A DNA stretch of 5,257 bases from CAYNTG01 sp964400105 (lineage in GTDB: Bacteria > UBP14 > UBA6098), in contig CAYNTG010000118.1 in assembly GCA_964400105.1 (NCBI GenBank), positions 1 through 5,257 on the forward strand. The letters are read 5' to 3'. The notes below the pieces were generated by a model, which was given only the letters and a program-made list of their open reading frames with translations, ran no database searches and was not told where the DNA came from. Shown here one piece after another: positions 3,882 through 5,257 of the stretch (positions are counted from its first letter, which is position 1; each line of letters begins with the position of its first letter). Made by a program: the position numbers and the translations under genes.

Positions 3882-5240
3882 ATGAAAACTATCTCGAAAT
3901 ACGTCCTGCGCGAACATATTGCACCGTTTACGGGTGGATTCGTTATAATCATGTTCGTGCTCGTTATGGATTTCATCCTAGATGCCCTCAATCTGATAAT
4001 CACCAAGGGTGTCGAGCCGTTTATCGTCCTGAAATTTTTCGCCCTCAACCTTGCATGGATGCTCGCTCTCGCGGTTCCTATGGCATGCCTTATCGCAGGG
4101 CTTATGGCGTTCGGTCGCCTTTCCGAAGACGGTGAAATCGATGCGGCGGTTAGCTCCGGGATTCCGATTATAAGGCTGATGGTCGCGCCGCTTTTTGCCT
4201 CGCTGCTGCTTTCTCTGGGGATGATTTACTTCTCCGATCAAATATTGCCGGATTTGAACTACGAATCCAAGATGCTTCTCGGGGATATCAAGCGTAAGAA
4301 GCCCACGCTCGCACTTAAGGAGCAGGTTTTCATCGATGAGTTTCCGGGGATCGGGATGTTTATCGAGGAGGTGGACGAAAAGAATAACCTGCTTTACGGA
4401 ATAACGATCTTCGACCAGAAAGACCGGCGATATCCGCGTGTCGTGACCGCCGAGCACGGCAGTATTACCTATTCCGAAGAGGCCGACGAGCTGACCCTCG
4501 ATCTTTTCGATGGCACAATCCACGAAAGCGACGAGAACAAACCGACACAATATACGAAGGTGAATTTCGAGCGGCAGACATTGCGCTTCGGCGATATGGG
4601 GATGAAGCTCGAACGCCGGGATAGCGGCCATCGCGGCGACCGCGAACTGAAGATCGCAGACATGAAGCAGCGTATCGCGTCGAAAGACAGCGCGATCGTG
4701 AAGACCCACCGGACTATCTTGAGTCTTTCGGATAGGGCGTTTTACGCCGCCTTCGTTCCGGCGGGGAAGCTGGATAAGGGCCCCGGCGATGCGATAGAGG
4801 CTATCCGCCGCCGCGCCAAATCGACGGCGCAATCGATCGGAAGCCAGATCAACGCTATCGAAGCCCATCGAAGATACATCCGAAAATACAGGGTCGAGAC
4901 AAACAAGAAGATCACCTTGCCGTTGGCCTGTTTTTTCTTTCTATTCATAGGCGCGCCGGTTGGGGCATGGGCGCGAAAGGGTGGTCTCGGCGTCGCTCTC
5001 GGCCTCGGGATAGGCTTATTCATTATATACTGGGCATTCCTAATCGGTGGTGAGGAGCTTGCCGACAGGGGCTTTGTGGCCCCCTGGCTCTCGATGTGGA
5101 TGCCGAATTTTGTTCTCACGGCAATAGGCGGCTCGATTTTATATCGCACGGTTTGGTCAAGCAAGTTTTCTGGATTTGGATTTGGATTTAAAATCGCGGG
5201 TTGGATGAAAAAAATATTTACAAGAAAAGGCGCTTCTTGA
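3882..5240 (+). CDS. lptF/lptG: LptF/LptG-family (YjgP/YjgQ) LPS export permease
   Basis: This family forms the membrane part of the LptB2FG ABC transporter, which extracts lipopolysaccharide from the inner membrane and passes it to LptC and the periplasmic bridge. The 452-residue protein has the family layout: an N-terminal amphipathic start (MKTISKYVLREH), three membrane helices (about 17-38, 47-75 and 97-117), a periplasmic beta-jellyroll region (about 145-245), and three C-terminal membrane helices (about 345-363, 368-390 and 402-421). GRLSEDGEIDAAVSSGI (78-94) is the conserved cytoplasmic coupling region after helix 2. E. coli LptF and LptG have about 360 residues. The extra length here lies mainly in a charged, probably helical stretch (about 250-343) between the jellyroll and helix 4, plus a Gly/Phe and Lys-rich tail. 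I cannot decide between LptF and LptG from sequence alone, and only one copy is visible. It starts 12 bases after rnhB with a weak ribosome-binding site (CGGA), suggesting coupling. Confidence 0.92.
   Translation: MKTISKYVLREHIAPFTGGFVIIMFVLVMDFILDALNLIITKGVEPFIVLKFFALNLAWMLALAVPMACLIAGLMAFGRLSEDGEIDAAVSSGIPIIRLMVAPLFASLLLSLGMIYFSDQILPDLNYESKMLLGDIKRKKPTLALKEQVFIDEFPGIGMFIEEVDEKNNLLYGITIFDQKDRRYPRVVTAEHGSITYSEEADELTLDLFDGTIHESDENKPTQYTKVNFERQTLRFGDMGMKLERRDSGHRGDRELKIADMKQRIASKDSAIVKTHRTILSLSDRAFYAAFVPAGKLDKGPGDAIEAIRRRAKSTAQSIGSQINAIEAHRRYIRKYRVETNKKITLPLACFFFLFIGAPVGAWARKGGLGVALGLGIGLFIIYWAFLIGGEELADRGFVAPWLSMWMPNFVLTAIGGSILYRTVWSSKFSGFGFGFKIAGWMKKIFTRKGAS
5172..5189 (+). repeat. Three tandem GGATTT units
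   Basis: GGATTT is repeated exactly three times in frame, encoding GFGFGF (residues 431-436) in the cytoplasmic tail of the permease after the last membrane helix. Copy-number change would alter the tail by two residues per unit without a frameshift. Confidence 0.7.
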
Positions 5241-5256
5241 GAAGGGAAAAAGCGCC
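5229..5256. terminator. Hairpin overlapping the permease stop codon, possible terminator
   Basis: GGCGCTT at 5229-5235 pairs exactly with AAGCGCC at 5250-5256 around a 14-base interior. A smaller alternative, CTTC/GAAG (5233-5236 and 5241-5244), lies within it. On the - strand the stem is followed by TTTTCTTGT, so it could terminate a convergent gene entering from the right. On the + strand any T run would lie beyond the window edge, so a terminator for this operon is possible but cannot be seen. Confidence 0.45.
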
Positions 5257-5257
5257 A

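Noticed and set aside
4916..4936. GCC/GGC hairpin before T6 in the permease gene
   Set aside because: The stem has three pairs; the T run simply encodes the Phe-rich start of a membrane helix.
181..5240. Apparent abundance of the tetramers ATCG and CGAT throughout the genes
   Set aside because: It fits a preference for GAT (Asp) after codons ending in C and ATC (Ile) before codons starting with G. No longer conserved word such as GCGATCGC is seen.

Overview
The window holds a conserved bacterial housekeeping cluster, with six genes all on the + strand: ffh, rpsP, trmD, rplS, rnhB and a YjgP/YjgQ-type permease gene (lptF or lptG). The last gene ends 17 bases before the right edge. Every protein except the S16 tail and the permease insert matches a well-known family along its length. 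I see no defence system, mobile element, CRISPR array, tRNA or rRNA.

Organism: the LptF/LptG homologue implies a diderm (Gram-negative-type) bacterium. The acidic C-terminal extension of S16 and the long insert in the permease resemble what is common in Bacteroidetes and related FCB-type phyla, but base composition looks intermediate rather than AT-rich. I would guess a member of the FCB superphylum or a neighbouring candidate phylum. This is inference, not an identification.

Layout: positions 1-180 are non-coding as far as I can tell. They carry two palindromes with identical arms (1-14 and 95-110), a sigma-70-like promoter whose -10 box lies inside the second palindrome, and a terminator-like hairpin with a T tract just before ffh. 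ffh (181-1503) is followed by rpsP (1533-1925). Next comes a 96-base spacer with no gene, at the place where many bacteria keep rimM (and Firmicutes also a KH-domain gene). trmD (2022-2786), rplS (2835-3182), rnhB (3189-3869) and the permease gene (3882-5240) follow with gaps of 48, 6 and 12 bases, which fits one operon. A hairpin overlapping the permease stop codon may be a transcription end, possibly serving a convergent gene to the right.

How the genes fit together: Ffh targets nascent membrane proteins, S16 and L19 are ribosomal proteins, TrmD methylates tRNA G37 to keep the reading frame, RNase HII removes ribonucleotides from DNA, and the permease extracts LPS for export. Most of the cluster is therefore growth-linked translation and targeting machinery. 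The points most worth a second look are regulatory: the twin palindromes at the promoter, the leader hairpin, and an 11-bp hairpin plus T6 run with intrinsic-terminator geometry inside the rnhB coding sequence.
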